The translations under genes and the position numbers were made by a program. A stretch of 64,000 nucleotides of DNA from Vreelandella zhanjiangensis DSM 21076 (GTDB taxonomy: Bacteria; Pseudomonadota; Gammaproteobacteria; Pseudomonadales; Halomonadaceae): the NCBI RefSeq assembly GCF_000377665.1, contig NZ_KB898647.1, positions 313,559 to 377,558 of the forward strand. Reading direction: 5' to 3'. The notes below the pieces were generated by a model, which made no database searches, had not been told where the DNA came from, and saw nothing but the letters and a program-made list of their open reading frames with translations. Of the stretch, positions 18,398 to 27,767 are shown one piece after another. The stretch's first letter is position 1. Every line of letters begins with the position of its first letter.

Positions 18398-19883
18398 CGT
18401 CTGGCCGTTAGTCATTACCTTGGGGTACGTGGCCATCACCATAGTGATTGGCTTGAAAGCACGCGCCGGGCATCGCATGGACACCCTGGAGCAGTGGGGT
18501 GTGGCCGGACGCAGCATGGGGCCGGTGACGCTGTATCTATTGATCGCGGCGGGTAGCGTGAGCGCGTACACCTTCATGGGTGCGCCGGGCTGGGCCTACT
18601 CCAAGGGGGTGGCGGTCTTTTATGTGGCGATCTATTTAGCCTATCTGGCGCTGGTGGCCTGGTACTTTGGGCCGAAAGTGTGGCAGTTCGGCGAGCAGTT
18701 CGGTCACGTAACCCAGGCAAGCGCCATTGCCGACCGCTACCAGAGCCCCGCACTTGGCGCGTTGGCGGCTCTTGTCATGGCGGTGGGCTCCATTGCCTAT
18801 GCGGTGCTGCAAACCGTGGGCTCGGCGTACATCCTCTTCGTGATGAGCGGCGGTGCTATTCCCATCTGGCTGGGCGTCATCATCGTACTCGCTTGCATTG
18901 CGGTGTATCTCTACATTAGCGGCCAGCGCGCGATTGGGCGCACCAATGCTTTCCAGGGCGCGCTGATGCTGGTGGTCGCCTGGGCGGTGGGGCTCTGGGC
19001 GGTACATAGCGCGACCGGCGGGCTCGACATGGGCGCGGTGTTCGAGCGTATCCAGACGGATCACGCCGAGTTTTTAACGCTGCCAGGTGCGCGCGGCGAC
19101 ATGAGCTTCAGCTTCTGGACTACCTCGATCATCGTGTCGATGTTCTCCTTCATGCCGCCGGTGTGGACCCAGTGGATGTGTGCAAGCTCGGCGCGCACGA
19201 TTCGCCGCAGCGCCACCTGGCTGCCCACTTACTACATCGTGATTTTACCCATGGTGGTGGTCGGGTTTATCGGTATCTACTCGCTGCCGGGGCTGGCCCG
19301 CGCCGATACCGTGGTACTGGAGTACGCGATGGCCAACCTGCCGGTCGTGCTGGTGGGGCTTTTGGGCGCCGGGACCCTAGCTGCGTCGATGTCATCAAGC
19401 GAGCCGTTCATTCACTCGGTAGCGCTATCGACCACAAAAGACGTGCTTCAGCCGCTGTTCAAGCTATCGGACGCGTTCACCGCGAAGCTTGCGCGCTGGC
19501 TATTGCTGCCTATCATGGCGCTGGTAATCGCCCCGCTGGCCATTGCCGAGCCAGGAAGCCTGGTGATGATTCTGCTGGTGGGCCTGGGGTTTGCCTCGCA
19601 AGTGCTGCCGGCGTTTATCGGCATGTTCTTCTGGCCGCGGGCGTCAAAGCTTGGCGTCATGGCGGGCATTGTGGCGGGGTTTCTGGTCACCGTGGCGTTT
19701 ACCACCGTGTGGTCGCATCCGCTGGGCATTCACGCTGGGTTCTGGGGACTGATGCTCAATCTTCCGGTGTTCGTTGCGGTGTCGCTGATCACCCCCGCGA
19801 CGGAGGCGAGTGTGGTCGAGCGGTTTTTCCGTATCTCGGCGCCGCGTGGCTTGACCCGTCTTGGTAAAGGCACATTAAAGTAG
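18390..19883 (+). CDS. Sodium:solute symporter family (SSS) transporter
   Basis: A 497-residue protein with about 13 membrane spans typical of the SSS family. Family regions include WGVAGRSMGPVTLYLLIAAGSVSAYTFMGAPGWAYSKG and GAGTLAASMSSSEPFIHSVALSTTKDV, near the usual sodium-site helix. I chose ATG 18390, which overlaps the DUF3311 stop; an upstream in-frame ATG at 18336 lies inside that gene. SSS carriers take up sugars, amino acids, carboxylates or urea with sodium. The YhjB-like pairing with DUF3311 does not reveal the substrate. Confidence 0.86.
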   Translation: MSSVWPLVITLGYVAITIVIGLKARAGHRMDTLEQWGVAGRSMGPVTLYLLIAAGSVSAYTFMGAPGWAYSKGVAVFYVAIYLAYLALVAWYFGPKVWQFGEQFGHVTQASAIADRYQSPALGALAALVMAVGSIAYAVLQTVGSAYILFVMSGGAIPIWLGVIIVLACIAVYLYISGQRAIGRTNAFQGALMLVVAWAVGLWAVHSATGGLDMGAVFERIQTDHAEFLTLPGARGDMSFSFWTTSIIVSMFSFMPPVWTQWMCASSARTIRRSATWLPTYYIVILPMVVVGFIGIYSLPGLARADTVVLEYAMANLPVVLVGLLGAGTLAASMSSSEPFIHSVALSTTKDVLQPLFKLSDAFTAKLARWLLLPIMALVIAPLAIAEPGSLVMILLVGLGFASQVLPAFIGMFFWPRASKLGVMAGIVAGFLVTVAFTTVWSHPLGIHAGFWGLMLNLPVFVAVSLITPATEASVVERFFRISAPRGLTRLGKGTLK

Positions 19884-19919
19884 TAAAAGCCGGTTGAGTT
19901 AAGTATGGGTAGGCAGTGT

Positions 19920-21773
19920 TTATAGCTTACGTTCTGATGTTTTATGCATCTTAGGCGATAGCCTGGTGATAGCACCTGCTGGGCTGTGGCTGCCCAGCAT
20001 AAATTCTTGTGTCTGAGGTGATTCTGCCCACACGATGCAGCGATTGCGGCCGCCGTTTTTAGCCTGATATAGCGCCTCATCAGCCAGTTTCAGTAGCCTG
20101 AATGGATCCTGGGTATGGTCTGGATAGGTTGCCACTCCGCAGGAAAACGTCACGTTTCTTAGTAACGTACCCTGGTGCGTTAGAGGGAGTTGGGATGCCA
20201 GTTCCAATAGTGCCTTAGCGCGCGCCTCAGCAGCGTTAACTGACGTACCGGGCAACAGGGCAATGAATTCCTCCCCGCCAAATCGGCAAACGATATCGAG
20301 TCCGCGAAAGTAATGTCTCAGCAGCGCGCCAATGGCCACCAGCACGCTATCACCGGCATCATGGCCAAAGTGATCGTTGATCTGCTTGAAGTGATCGATA
20401 TCCAGCATAAGTAGCGATAGTTGACCGACATTTTGCTGTACGCGTCGGCACTCATGAGCAAATACCGTATCAAAATGACGCCGGTTATGCAGGTTAGTGA
20501 GGGAGTCTTTAAAGGATAGGCTCTCTAGTTCCTGAACGAGGCGATCAAGTTCCTTTGTACGCGATGATACCTGATGTTCGAGCGTTTCATTAGCCAGCGA
20601 CATCTGCTGTTGGGTATGACGATAGTGCCATAGAAAGATGGCGGCATTAGCCAGCGAAAAAATCAGTGTACCGTAGCTTAAGGATATGGTGCGCCAGGCA
20701 ACGAAACCATGGGCTACCAGCATATCAGCCAATAACAGCGGTATGAAAAAAGTGAAGCTAAGCGCCAGTAAGCGTTGCTCGGTACTCAATTCGCGAAACC
20801 GAAACAGGGCAAGCATCAGCATGGCAGGCAGCGTAACGACTAGCAGCGCATCAAACACGGGAAACGTGAGGGAAAGACTGACGATACCCGTTTGAACCAA
20901 GCCAATTGAGATGGCGAGATAGGCTAAGTGTAGCGTCCAGATTCGTGTCAGCCATCGTTTAGTGGTGCCGTTAAACCAGTGGCTTAGCAGCAGCCCCAGC
21001 GCAACCGGTAGCGTGTAATAACTTCCTGCGCGCAACGTATCCCACGCCAAAGCGTTATCAGCAATTAGCTGGCGAGCAGGCGCCTCAGCCAGCAGCATTA
21101 GCCCTGAGGCATAGGCAAACAGCGCAATAGCTGCAAAACCGCGCCGCTCGGGGCCCATCAAAGCGAATATGCTGGCTATAAACGCTAAGACGAATACCAG
21201 AGCGCCCACTGCAAAATCTTGCACGGACATTTGGATGACGCTTTTCAGCACATCCAGGCGTTCCATTACCTTTACTTCGCCCCACAGGCCGATATTGGTG
21301 TAATAGGAAAAAACGCGGATATTGAGCGTCTTACCGGAAAAATCTTCAGGTAGATCGATCATATGCCAGGGCCAGCCAGCAAAATCACCACGCCCCTTGG
21401 CATCGAATTCACCATATTGGTAGATCAGTGCATCATCCAGATAGACTTGGCCGATCAGATCGATACTGGTGATATAGAGTACCGGGTCGCTCCAATTACC
21501 TTCCGGTAGTACACCGCGAAACCATACGTGTTGCTGGCCGTCTCTTCCCGGTGGATTGGCAGGAAAGCTGATGGGGTTCCAGGTGATCGTTGTATTGTAT
21601 TGCTGAAAAAGAGTGCCTTGAGAATTAAGAGGAAGATCTCCCCAATGATACTCCCAGCTATGCAGAGGTTGGGGCGCTGTGTCGGCCTTTAAGGCACAAG
21701 AAAGAAGCACACCAATACAAAGTGTGATGCCACACAGAATAGCTTTATAGATGCCATACCCACGCAACAACAA
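19920..21773 (-). CDS. 7TMR-DISM-type membrane diguanylate cyclase
   Basis: A 617-residue c-di-GMP synthase. A signal/anchor segment is followed by an extracytoplasmic beta-rich domain (about 35-170, WFRGVLPEGNWSDPVLYITSIDLIGQVYLDD) resembling a carbohydrate-binding 7TMR-DISMED. About seven membrane helices follow (about 185-385), then a short coiled coil and a GGDEF domain. The active motif is FGGEEF near residues 496-501, and the I-site RGLD is intact, so feedback inhibition is expected. The sensor probably binds an extracellular small molecule. Convergent with the symporter gene. Confidence 0.86.
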   Translation of the reverse strand: MLLRGYGIYKAILCGITLCIGVLLSCALKADTAPQPLHSWEYHWGDLPLNSQGTLFQQYNTTITWNPISFPANPPGRDGQQHVWFRGVLPEGNWSDPVLYITSIDLIGQVYLDDALIYQYGEFDAKGRGDFAGWPWHMIDLPEDFSGKTLNIRVFSYYTNIGLWGEVKVMERLDVLKSVIQMSVQDFAVGALVFVLAFIASIFALMGPERRGFAAIALFAYASGLMLLAEAPARQLIADNALAWDTLRAGSYYTLPVALGLLLSHWFNGTTKRWLTRIWTLHLAYLAISIGLVQTGIVSLSLTFPVFDALLVVTLPAMLMLALFRFRELSTEQRLLALSFTFFIPLLLADMLVAHGFVAWRTISLSYGTLIFSLANAAIFLWHYRHTQQQMSLANETLEHQVSSRTKELDRLVQELESLSFKDSLTNLHNRRHFDTVFAHECRRVQQNVGQLSLLMLDIDHFKQINDHFGHDAGDSVLVAIGALLRHYFRGLDIVCRFGGEEFIALLPGTSVNAAEARAKALLELASQLPLTHQGTLLRNVTFSCGVATYPDHTQDPFRLLKLADEALYQAKNGGRNRCIVWAESPQTQEFMLGSHSPAGAITRLSPKMHKTSERKL

Positions 21774-22063
21774 AGTTCTGTTCCTGGTCGCTGTTAGGCG
21801 GCTGTTAAATGCATCATCACTGGATAATCCGTAGCGATGCTAAAACCCGGCAGGCCAGCCATGACCCGCTAAATAAAAGCGGCTGATGATGCTCGGCTTA
21901 GCAAGGGTCAACGAGATCCTGAGGAATTAAAAGCCAGCTAATAAACTTCGCCTACACGCGGTAAAAGAAGTTTGTTTCCCTGCGGCCTGTTTAGAATGGG
22001 ATGTATCAATATTTTATTATTGGGTAAAGTAAAGCAGTTATATGTCACGTTGACTACAAAAAA
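21774..22063. other. Intergenic region with no recognisable gene
   Basis: About 290 bp between the start of the minus-strand cyclase and the terminator of the stomatin operon. It presumably holds the cyclase promoter. I see no convincing ORF, RNA or repeat, only AT-rich sequence in its second half. Confidence 0.5.
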
Positions 22064-22089
22064 AAGTCGGGCTTATCATCACCCGACTT
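22064..22089 (-). terminator. Rho-independent terminator of the nfeD-stomatin operon
   Basis: AAGTCGGG and CCCGACTT (22064-22071 and 22082-22089) form a perfect 8-bp stem with a 10-nt loop. On the minus strand the stem is followed by a run of T, an intrinsic terminator about 55 nt after the stomatin-like stop. Confidence 0.8.
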
Positions 22090-22142
22090 AGTTTGATTTA
22101 ATTTAAATTAGCGTTGTCTGCTTTTGCATTAGTGATTTTTAT

Positions 22143-23201
22143 TTAGTTGCTGGTGGCTCCGCCTACCACGCCGCTACGAAAGCTGCCGGACTGACCGTTA
22201 TTGCCCGTACGGTTTTTCAGATGCTCCCCCACGGCATCTTCCGGTGAGCCAGCTAGCTCGCGGAACATGCCCATCGAACCCAGCAGGGCGGAGGACTCAT
22301 AGGGCACGAAAACGCGCTCGCCATTCTTGGCCATGTTGGGCAGCACCTTGATATAGCTCTGCCCCAGCAGGTAGCCAACCACGGTACGCTTGTCTTCTTC
22401 GCTTTCACCGATTGCGTTAAGCACCAGCTTGATGGATTCCTGCTCGCCCTGGGCGCGTAAGATGGCCGATTCCTTGTCGCCCTGTGCGTTAAGAATGGAC
22501 GACTCGCGCTGGCCCTGCGCCATGGCAATGGCCGCGGATTTTTCACCCTCAGCCTCGGTCACCGTCGCGCGGCGTTTACGTTCGGCGGCCATTTGAAGAC
22601 GCATGGCCGTTTCCACCTCTTCGGGCATGGCGATATCCTGTACCTCTACACGAGATATCTTGACGCCCCATTTGGAGGCGGGTTCTTCCATGGCCGCCTG
22701 AATCTCATTGTTTACCTCGGCGCGCGACTCAAACAGCTTGTCCAGCTCCATTTTACCAACCACCGAGCGCAGCGTGGTTTTGGCCAGAACCTCGACGGCC
22801 TGACTCATGTTGACGACTTCGTAAACGGCGCGCTTAGGATCAATAATTTGATAATATAGCGCGCCATTGATACGTACGGTCACGTTGTCGGTCGTGACTA
22901 CCGGCTGGCCAGGGAAGTCCATAACCGTCTCGCGGCGGTCAATGCGAATCTCATCGGTGGTAATTGCCTGGTACTCCTCACCCATTTTGCGATAGCGCAG
23001 CATGGTGATGGCACGGGGCTGCTCGATAAAGGGGACGATGATATTGATCCCGCTTTCGAGTACGCGATTAAACGAGCCGAGGCGCTCAACCACCATGACT
23101 TCAGACTGGCGAACAATCACCAGACCTTTGGAAATGATCACGATGCCGATAACGACAACAATCAAGCTAATCAGTAAACCGGGGCTAATAGGTAAATCCA
23201 T
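22143..23201 (-). CDS. SPFH/Band 7 stomatin-like membrane protein (QmcA/YbbK type)
   Basis: A 352-residue slipin. An N-terminal membrane anchor (LLISLIVVVIGIVIISKGL) precedes a Band 7 domain (VVERLGSFNRVLESGINIIVPF, VDFPGQPVVTTDNVTVRINGALYYQI-like block). A charged coiled coil follows (AAERKRRATVTEAEGEKSAA with AQGQRESSILNAQGDKES repeats). These proteins form large membrane rings or microdomains linked to protease or lipid quality control. ATG 23201 follows AAGGAG by 8 nt and is preferred to TTG 23207, which overlaps nfeD. It is 2 nt after the nfeD stop, the classical nfeD-slipin operon. Confidence 0.9.
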   Translation of the reverse strand: MDLPISPGLLISLIVVVIGIVIISKGLVIVRQSEVMVVERLGSFNRVLESGINIIVPFIEQPRAITMLRYRKMGEEYQAITTDEIRIDRRETVMDFPGQPVVTTDNVTVRINGALYYQIIDPKRAVYEVVNMSQAVEVLAKTTLRSVVGKMELDKLFESRAEVNNEIQAAMEEPASKWGVKISRVEVQDIAMPEEVETAMRLQMAAERKRRATVTEAEGEKSAAIAMAQGQRESSILNAQGDKESAILRAQGEQESIKLVLNAIGESEEDKRTVVGYLLGQSYIKVLPNMAKNGERVFVPYESSALLGSMGMFRELAGSPEDAVGEHLKNRTGNNGQSGSFRSGVVGGATSN

Positions 23202-23203
23202 TC

Positions 23204-23698
23204 TCAAGGCTCCTTGTGTATGACGGTATCGTCTTGCAGAGGGTTAGATGCTGACGAGGGTAGGGCGACCAGCGCTGTCGTGCCTTCAAAACGCTGAAAA
23301 ATAACGGAGGTATCGGGAGGGAGTTCGGTCGTGCCTGTATCGATCACGCGCACACGGTAGAAATCACCGTTGATCTTGATGCCCGTTGCATCGTCAAAGT
23401 CGCGCCGCAGCGTGTGGTAATAGTTGCCCTTTTCCACACCCGTGCCGGTGGTGCCATAGGCAACGCCACGAGGTGAAAAGCGCGGGCGGATCACCCAGAT
23501 ACCTATCGGCACCAGAACACCGGTAAAGATACCCATGCTTAAAAGCTGCCAGGGTAGCGATAATCCCAACGCAGTAACGGCCGCAGTCAAGGCGGCGGCG
23601 ATGCCAAGCGCCAACAGCACCATGGCGCCTGATGTTAACTCCCCCAAGCTGAGAAGGAGTGCCAGCACTAACCACGTATAGGCAGGATTCCAATCCAT
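23204..23698 (-). CDS. NfeD-like membrane protein (YbbJ type)
   Basis: A 164-residue protein with about three N-terminal membrane helices (YTWLVLALLLSLGELTSGAMVLLALGIAAALTAAVTAL) and a C-terminal OB-fold NfeDC domain (GDFYRVRVIDTGTTELPPDTSVIFQRFEGTTALVAL). NfeD proteins are partners of slipins and are thought to modulate membrane microdomain complexes. I chose ATG 23698, with a near-perfect AAAGGAGG ribosome site, over ATG 23722, which lies ahead of that site. It is directly followed by the stomatin-like gene. Confidence 0.88.
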   Translation of the reverse strand: MDWNPAYTWLVLALLLSLGELTSGAMVLLALGIAAALTAAVTALGLSLPWQLLSMGIFTGVLVPIGIWVIRPRFSPRGVAYGTTGTGVEKGNYYHTLRRDFDDATGIKINGDFYRVRVIDTGTTELPPDTSVIFQRFEGTTALVALPSSASNPLQDDTVIHKEP

Positions 23699-23810
23699 AG
23701 TGCCTCCTTTTAAAGTTATCATCAGCCTACCTTAAGCTACCGCGTTAAGTCTGCTTAATTCACACCTAAGTAAGCGATAAACGTAAACTGCTTTAGTGCT
23801 ATTCTGCCCG

Positions 23811-23947
23811 CTTTAAGAGCTTGCTTTTAAGAACCTGGTTTTAAGAACCTGGTTTTAAGAACCTGGTTTTAAGAACCTGGTTTTAAGAGCCTGTTTTTAA
23901 GAACTTGGCTTTAAGAGCCTAGCTTTAAGAACCCGGTTTTAAGAACC
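23811..23947. repeat. 14-bp tandem repeat, about 9.8 copies
   Basis: Consensus TTTTAAGAACCTGG repeated without gaps. Four copies at 23825-23880 are identical; flanking copies carry 1-4 substitutions (for example CTTTAAGAGCCTAG). The unit is not a multiple of 3 and each junction contains the near-dyad AACCTGGTT. It ends 22 nt before the start of the TRIC/YadS gene, in its leader or promoter. Confidence 0.95.
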
Positions 23948-23969
23948 ATAGCGCATAAAGGGGAATCGC

Positions 23970-24686
23970 GTGACAGGTGTGGTGTACTGGCTGGATATGA
24001 CAGGGGTGATTGTCTTTGCGCTGTCGGGCGTGATTCTGGCGTGTCGGTCCAAAATGGACCCGTTTGGCATGCTGGTGCTTGCTGCCGTCACCGGTATTGG
24101 CGGCGGCACCCTGCGTGATTTAGTGCTGGGGGTGCGCCCTGTCTTCTGGATCACTGACGCTACTTACTTGTGGGTTATTCTCGCGACCGTTAGCGTGTCG
24201 CTGGTCGGCTTTCATTATATTCATCGCCTGTCGCGGGGTTTTCTGCCTATCGCCGATGCGTTTGGCCTTGCGCTGTTTACGGTTATCGGCACGCATAAAG
24301 CGCTGTTGCTGGGAACCTCAGGCGTGGTGGCGGTTTTGATGGGCATGATGACTGGCGTGGCGGGCGGCATGATTCGTGACATGCTGGCCCAGCGCGTACC
24401 CATGGTGCTGCGCGAAGAGATATATGCCACTGCCGCCATGGCGGGCGGGAGTGCCTATGTCACGCTGCAAGCCCTAAATGCGCCGCTGAGCGTCAGTATT
24501 ACTATGGCGCTAGGCATTACGCTGGGTCTTCGGTTGGCAGCGATTCATTGGCACTTGGCTTTACCGGTCTTTGCCTGGGTGACTCTGCCTCCAAAAGAGG
24601 TCGATCCGGCAGCGCCGCTCTCGACTCCTGCCAAAGCCAAAGAGCGGGTGAGAATGATACGCCGCGAGCGCAAAACAAAGCGCTAA
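23970..24686 (+). CDS. TRIC/YadS-type (UPF0126) membrane channel protein
   Basis: A 238-residue protein with about seven membrane helices and two UPF0126 repeats: VIVFALSGVILACRSKMDPFGMLVLAAVTGIGGGTLRDLVLG and, in the second half, VVAVLMGMMTGVAGGMIRDMLAQRVPMVL. The G-G-G/RD motifs are the family hallmark. Bacterial relatives form trimeric cation channels. The GTG start at 23970 follows AAAGGGG. It is preceded by a 14-bp tandem-repeat array that may affect its expression. Convergent with the next gene at 12 nt spacing. Confidence 0.85.
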   Translation: MTGVVYWLDMTGVIVFALSGVILACRSKMDPFGMLVLAAVTGIGGGTLRDLVLGVRPVFWITDATYLWVILATVSVSLVGFHYIHRLSRGFLPIADAFGLALFTVIGTHKALLLGTSGVVAVLMGMMTGVAGGMIRDMLAQRVPMVLREEIYATAAMAGGSAYVTLQALNAPLSVSITMALGITLGLRLAAIHWHLALPVFAWVTLPPKEVDPAAPLSTPAKAKERVRMIRRERKTKR

Positions 24687-24698
24687 GGGCATGACCGG

Positions 24699-27659
24699 TT
24701 ATTGGTGCTCTTGAAGGGTCGTGGATTGGGCTTGCTGCCAGCGTTCAAACCAGCGGCGCGGCTGTAAAATATGCAGATCAGGCTGGTTATCAACTAGCTC
24801 CACCGCGACACCCAATGCGCCGAGTCGAGCGTAGAGCGCGCCATTGGCACTGCGCTCAGCCATGGTGATATCCGCCAGTAGCCGTAGCGGCCCACCGGTT
24901 AGAATAAGGTTGTTGAGGCTTGCGCGATCACCATTAATAGCAAGCTCGGCAGAGCCGCTGATATTGCGTACGCTGAGTAGCCGGCCTAGCCACTCTTTTT
25001 CACGCGCCCGTTCCAGAAAAAGCCGGGCAAGCAGCCCTGTGTCGCGCATTTCAAGACCTACTTGGCTCACTAAACGTACCGGGTCCGCCCATTCGAGCTG
25101 AGCCTCATTCATGGAAAGCTGCACCCACCAGCCAGCATCCGCCGAGACGTTTTCGCCTGGGCGGATAATGTTTTCCAAGCGTAGAAAGGAGTTGTCGGCT
25201 GTAAAGCGGCGTGTTTCCAGGGCACCCTGCGTAAGAGTCAGGGAAAGGTGTAAATCCCCCCGCAGGCGCTGATCAAGTAGCGCCATATCGGCGCCAAACG
25301 CGCGCAGCGATAGCTCTCCCTGCGCGGTTAAACCATCTAACAACCATTCGCTGGTAAGGCTTGCCTGCCCACCTAATAGCGTAATTCCCGCGCTTTCGGG
25401 CAGGTAGCGGTTATAACGGGTAAAGTCCGGCACGTCGGTAATCGGTAGGGCGATTCGGGTAACGAAATGCTCCGCTTCCGGCGATGTCAGCACCTTGCTG
25501 AGCTGGTTGGTCTGGGTGGTCAAGGCGAAGTGACGCCCCTCCACGTGAGGGCTGTCATCGTCTTTTCGCTGCAGCGAAAAACGCGGAATCCCCAAGGAAA
25601 GTTGGGCCTGTTCAGCGCTATCGACTTGTGCGGTTAGCTCGCCACGCCCCGTCGCCAGGTAATCCAAAAACGCGACTTCGAGTTGATTGGCGTTTATGCG
25701 TAGTCGAGTGGGCGCCAGCAGACGATTATCCCGAAACGACCCTTGGGCAAATAGCTGGCCGTTACCTGAAAGCGATACGCCATGGGCATCGGGTAAAAAG
25801 GTGTTTAAAAAGCCTAGGCGCTGCACGCTGCCTTCAAGCTGAAACTGCCCGCTGGGCGTATTGTCACGCCGCTGAAAACGACCATCGCGCAGCACCAAAA
25901 TACTTTCCAGACGTTCGTCGGGCTGAGTGTCATCGGCGACCTGCCAGCGTAAACGGCTGCCGCTTATATCAATTGACGTGCCGTCGGTCGTTGCCTGCTT
26001 AAGTGAAAGTGAAAGCTGCATGTCACTGGTTAACGTTGTGCGCTGCTCATCGCGCTGCCAGCGGGTGGTAAGTGCGTTACCCGATAAAGAAAGCTCTCCA
26101 CTTAGCTGCTCGGAGGTAATGGCAAGCGCTCCATTGCTTTGCGCTTGACCGCTAATCAGCTGAAACGGCGCGGGATCCGGCAGGTAGGTGGCTAAATAGG
26201 GTTGCAGCACATTGATGCTGGGCATGCGTGCATCTTGCCAAGTCAGGGTCGCCGTCGCCTGCTCATGGGCTAGCGCGGTGTCGATGGGGCTTTGAGCGGT
26301 CAGATCGATCGTAGCGTCGCTAAGTAGCGTTCGCTCATGGTGGTTAAGCATTGCCTGGGTAAATTGAAGCGTGGCGTCAACACTCGCGGCATCCGTTAGC
26401 TCGGCATTAAGAGTGCCGCTACCTTGCGCCTTGAAATCCAACGCTTCAGCCGCCAGCATTTCGGCGTCAATAAATAGATGGGCGTTATAGAGCTGGGTAT
26501 CACGCACACTAACATCGGCTTCTAGACGGCCATTGCCTGATAAGCGAATCCCCTGGCCCTGTAACGTATCGGCCAGGTAACGGTCCAGCATGTCCAGCCG
26601 TGTGATAGTGCCTTTCAGAGTGAGTTCGGCGTCCGTAGGAGCGCTTAAGTGATCCAGTCGCTGATTGGCGATCTTACTGGTCAGGCGTAGCGCGGTATCA
26701 GTGGCGTAGGCTTGAGTATCTGCCAGAGTGACGCCTTGTAGCTGGGTTGCAAAGTGAAGCTGATTATCGCTCACGCTAAGTTGAACGTTTCCCTGGCCTG
26801 TCGCGGTATGCCGGGGCGGTGGGGCGTCCGCGATCACCCAGGTGGTCGGGGCCGTTGGCTCAAGAAGCTTACGCTCGTCTAGTGTTAAGCGTAACTCCGG
26901 CGCCTCCAGGGACAGGTGGCTGCCTTCTTCAAGCGTGCCTGACGCTAGGGCAATACGGCCGGTCAATTCGCCCCGGCCATTTAGAAATAGCCAGGGAAGG
27001 GCATCCAGGTAGGGCATGAACACGTCCCAGGCATCTGCCTGGGCATGTAGCTCAAGCGTTGCCGAAAGGGCGGCGAGTAGCTCAGGGTTAAGCTCGCCCG
27101 TGGCCGGGTCGGTCGGTGTGACCTCATCAAGCGATGCCGTTGCCTCAAGGTTAATCGCATTAACCAGCGTCATTTGGTCGCTAAGCCGTACCAGGCGGCC
27201 TTCAGTGATGGCAAGGGTTGCTTCGGGGACGGCTAGGCGCTCACGGCTAAGCGTTGTGTCCGATACACGCAATGTGCCTTGAGCTTCAAGAGCAATATCG
27301 CCTATGGTTAAGCGGCGAATGCCTTCTGCGTTCATTGCCTGAATATGTAGTTCACCGCGCAGTAGCGATAATAAAGATAGCGTAAGCGTGGCGCGTTCGG
27401 CCTCAATGCTAATCGGTAACGCCTCATCTTCACGTGAAAGGTACAGGTTTTCTACCTCCCAGCGCCCAGGGTGGCGGCTGGCACCTTGGCTCCAACGAAT
27501 CTCAACGCCTTCGAACTGGGAGATTTTGTTGGGTAGCCACTGGCTATTAAGCAGCCAATAGCTGCCTATCAGCCAAATGACGACGATAAATAAGGCGCCG
27601 ATCAGCGTTGCTAATGCAAAGCGTGGTAAGCGTTTTTTGGCAATATTCGTGTTTGGCAT
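24699..27659 (-). CDS. Large AsmA/TamB/YdbH-like membrane-anchored protein
   Basis: A 986-residue protein with one N-terminal membrane anchor (LATLIGALFIVVIWLIGSYWLL) and a long periplasmic beta-rich body. The body is built of repeating segments of the type LSLSGNGQLFAQGSFRDNRLLAPTRLRINANQL, as in AsmA-clan proteins that may form lipid-conducting grooves across the periplasm. The C-terminal MAERSANGALYARLGALGVAVELVDNQPDLHI closes the array. I cannot assign it to a named family member; YdbH-like is my best guess. A role in phospholipid transport to the outer membrane is inference from fold class. Confidence 0.6.
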   Translation of the reverse strand: MPNTNIAKKRLPRFALATLIGALFIVVIWLIGSYWLLNSQWLPNKISQFEGVEIRWSQGASRHPGRWEVENLYLSREDEALPISIEAERATLTLSLLSLLRGELHIQAMNAEGIRRLTIGDIALEAQGTLRVSDTTLSRERLAVPEATLAITEGRLVRLSDQMTLVNAINLEATASLDEVTPTDPATGELNPELLAALSATLELHAQADAWDVFMPYLDALPWLFLNGRGELTGRIALASGTLEEGSHLSLEAPELRLTLDERKLLEPTAPTTWVIADAPPPRHTATGQGNVQLSVSDNQLHFATQLQGVTLADTQAYATDTALRLTSKIANQRLDHLSAPTDAELTLKGTITRLDMLDRYLADTLQGQGIRLSGNGRLEADVSVRDTQLYNAHLFIDAEMLAAEALDFKAQGSGTLNAELTDAASVDATLQFTQAMLNHHERTLLSDATIDLTAQSPIDTALAHEQATATLTWQDARMPSINVLQPYLATYLPDPAPFQLISGQAQSNGALAITSEQLSGELSLSGNALTTRWQRDEQRTTLTSDMQLSLSLKQATTDGTSIDISGSRLRWQVADDTQPDERLESILVLRDGRFQRRDNTPSGQFQLEGSVQRLGFLNTFLPDAHGVSLSGNGQLFAQGSFRDNRLLAPTRLRINANQLEVAFLDYLATGRGELTAQVDSAEQAQLSLGIPRFSLQRKDDDSPHVEGRHFALTTQTNQLSKVLTSPEAEHFVTRIALPITDVPDFTRYNRYLPESAGITLLGGQASLTSEWLLDGLTAQGELSLRAFGADMALLDQRLRGDLHLSLTLTQGALETRRFTADNSFLRLENIIRPGENVSADAGWWVQLSMNEAQLEWADPVRLVSQVGLEMRDTGLLARLFLERAREKEWLGRLLSVRNISGSAELAINGDRASLNNLILTGGPLRLLADITMAERSANGALYARLGALGVAVELVDNQPDLHILQPRRWFERWQQAQSTTLQEHQ

Positions 27660-27767
27660 ACTCGCTTCCTGGCCGATGACTCCTGTTAGCGCGTGTTTTA
27701 TGGCATTATGCGCGACGTTGGGCAGTTATGGGTTTTCGATTTCAACGCTAGGCAGGCAGCAAACGCC

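Noticed and set aside
18636..19064. 142-codon minus-strand ORF
   Set aside because: Antisense to the symporter; His/Arg-rich composition typical of shadow frames.
19163..19867. 234-codon plus-strand ORF
   Set aside because: It lies wholly inside the SSS symporter in another frame and encodes no recognisable family; the symporter frame has clear membrane-protein features.
23811..23947. CRISPR array
   Set aside because: Units are contiguous 14-mers without spacers, and no cas gene is present.
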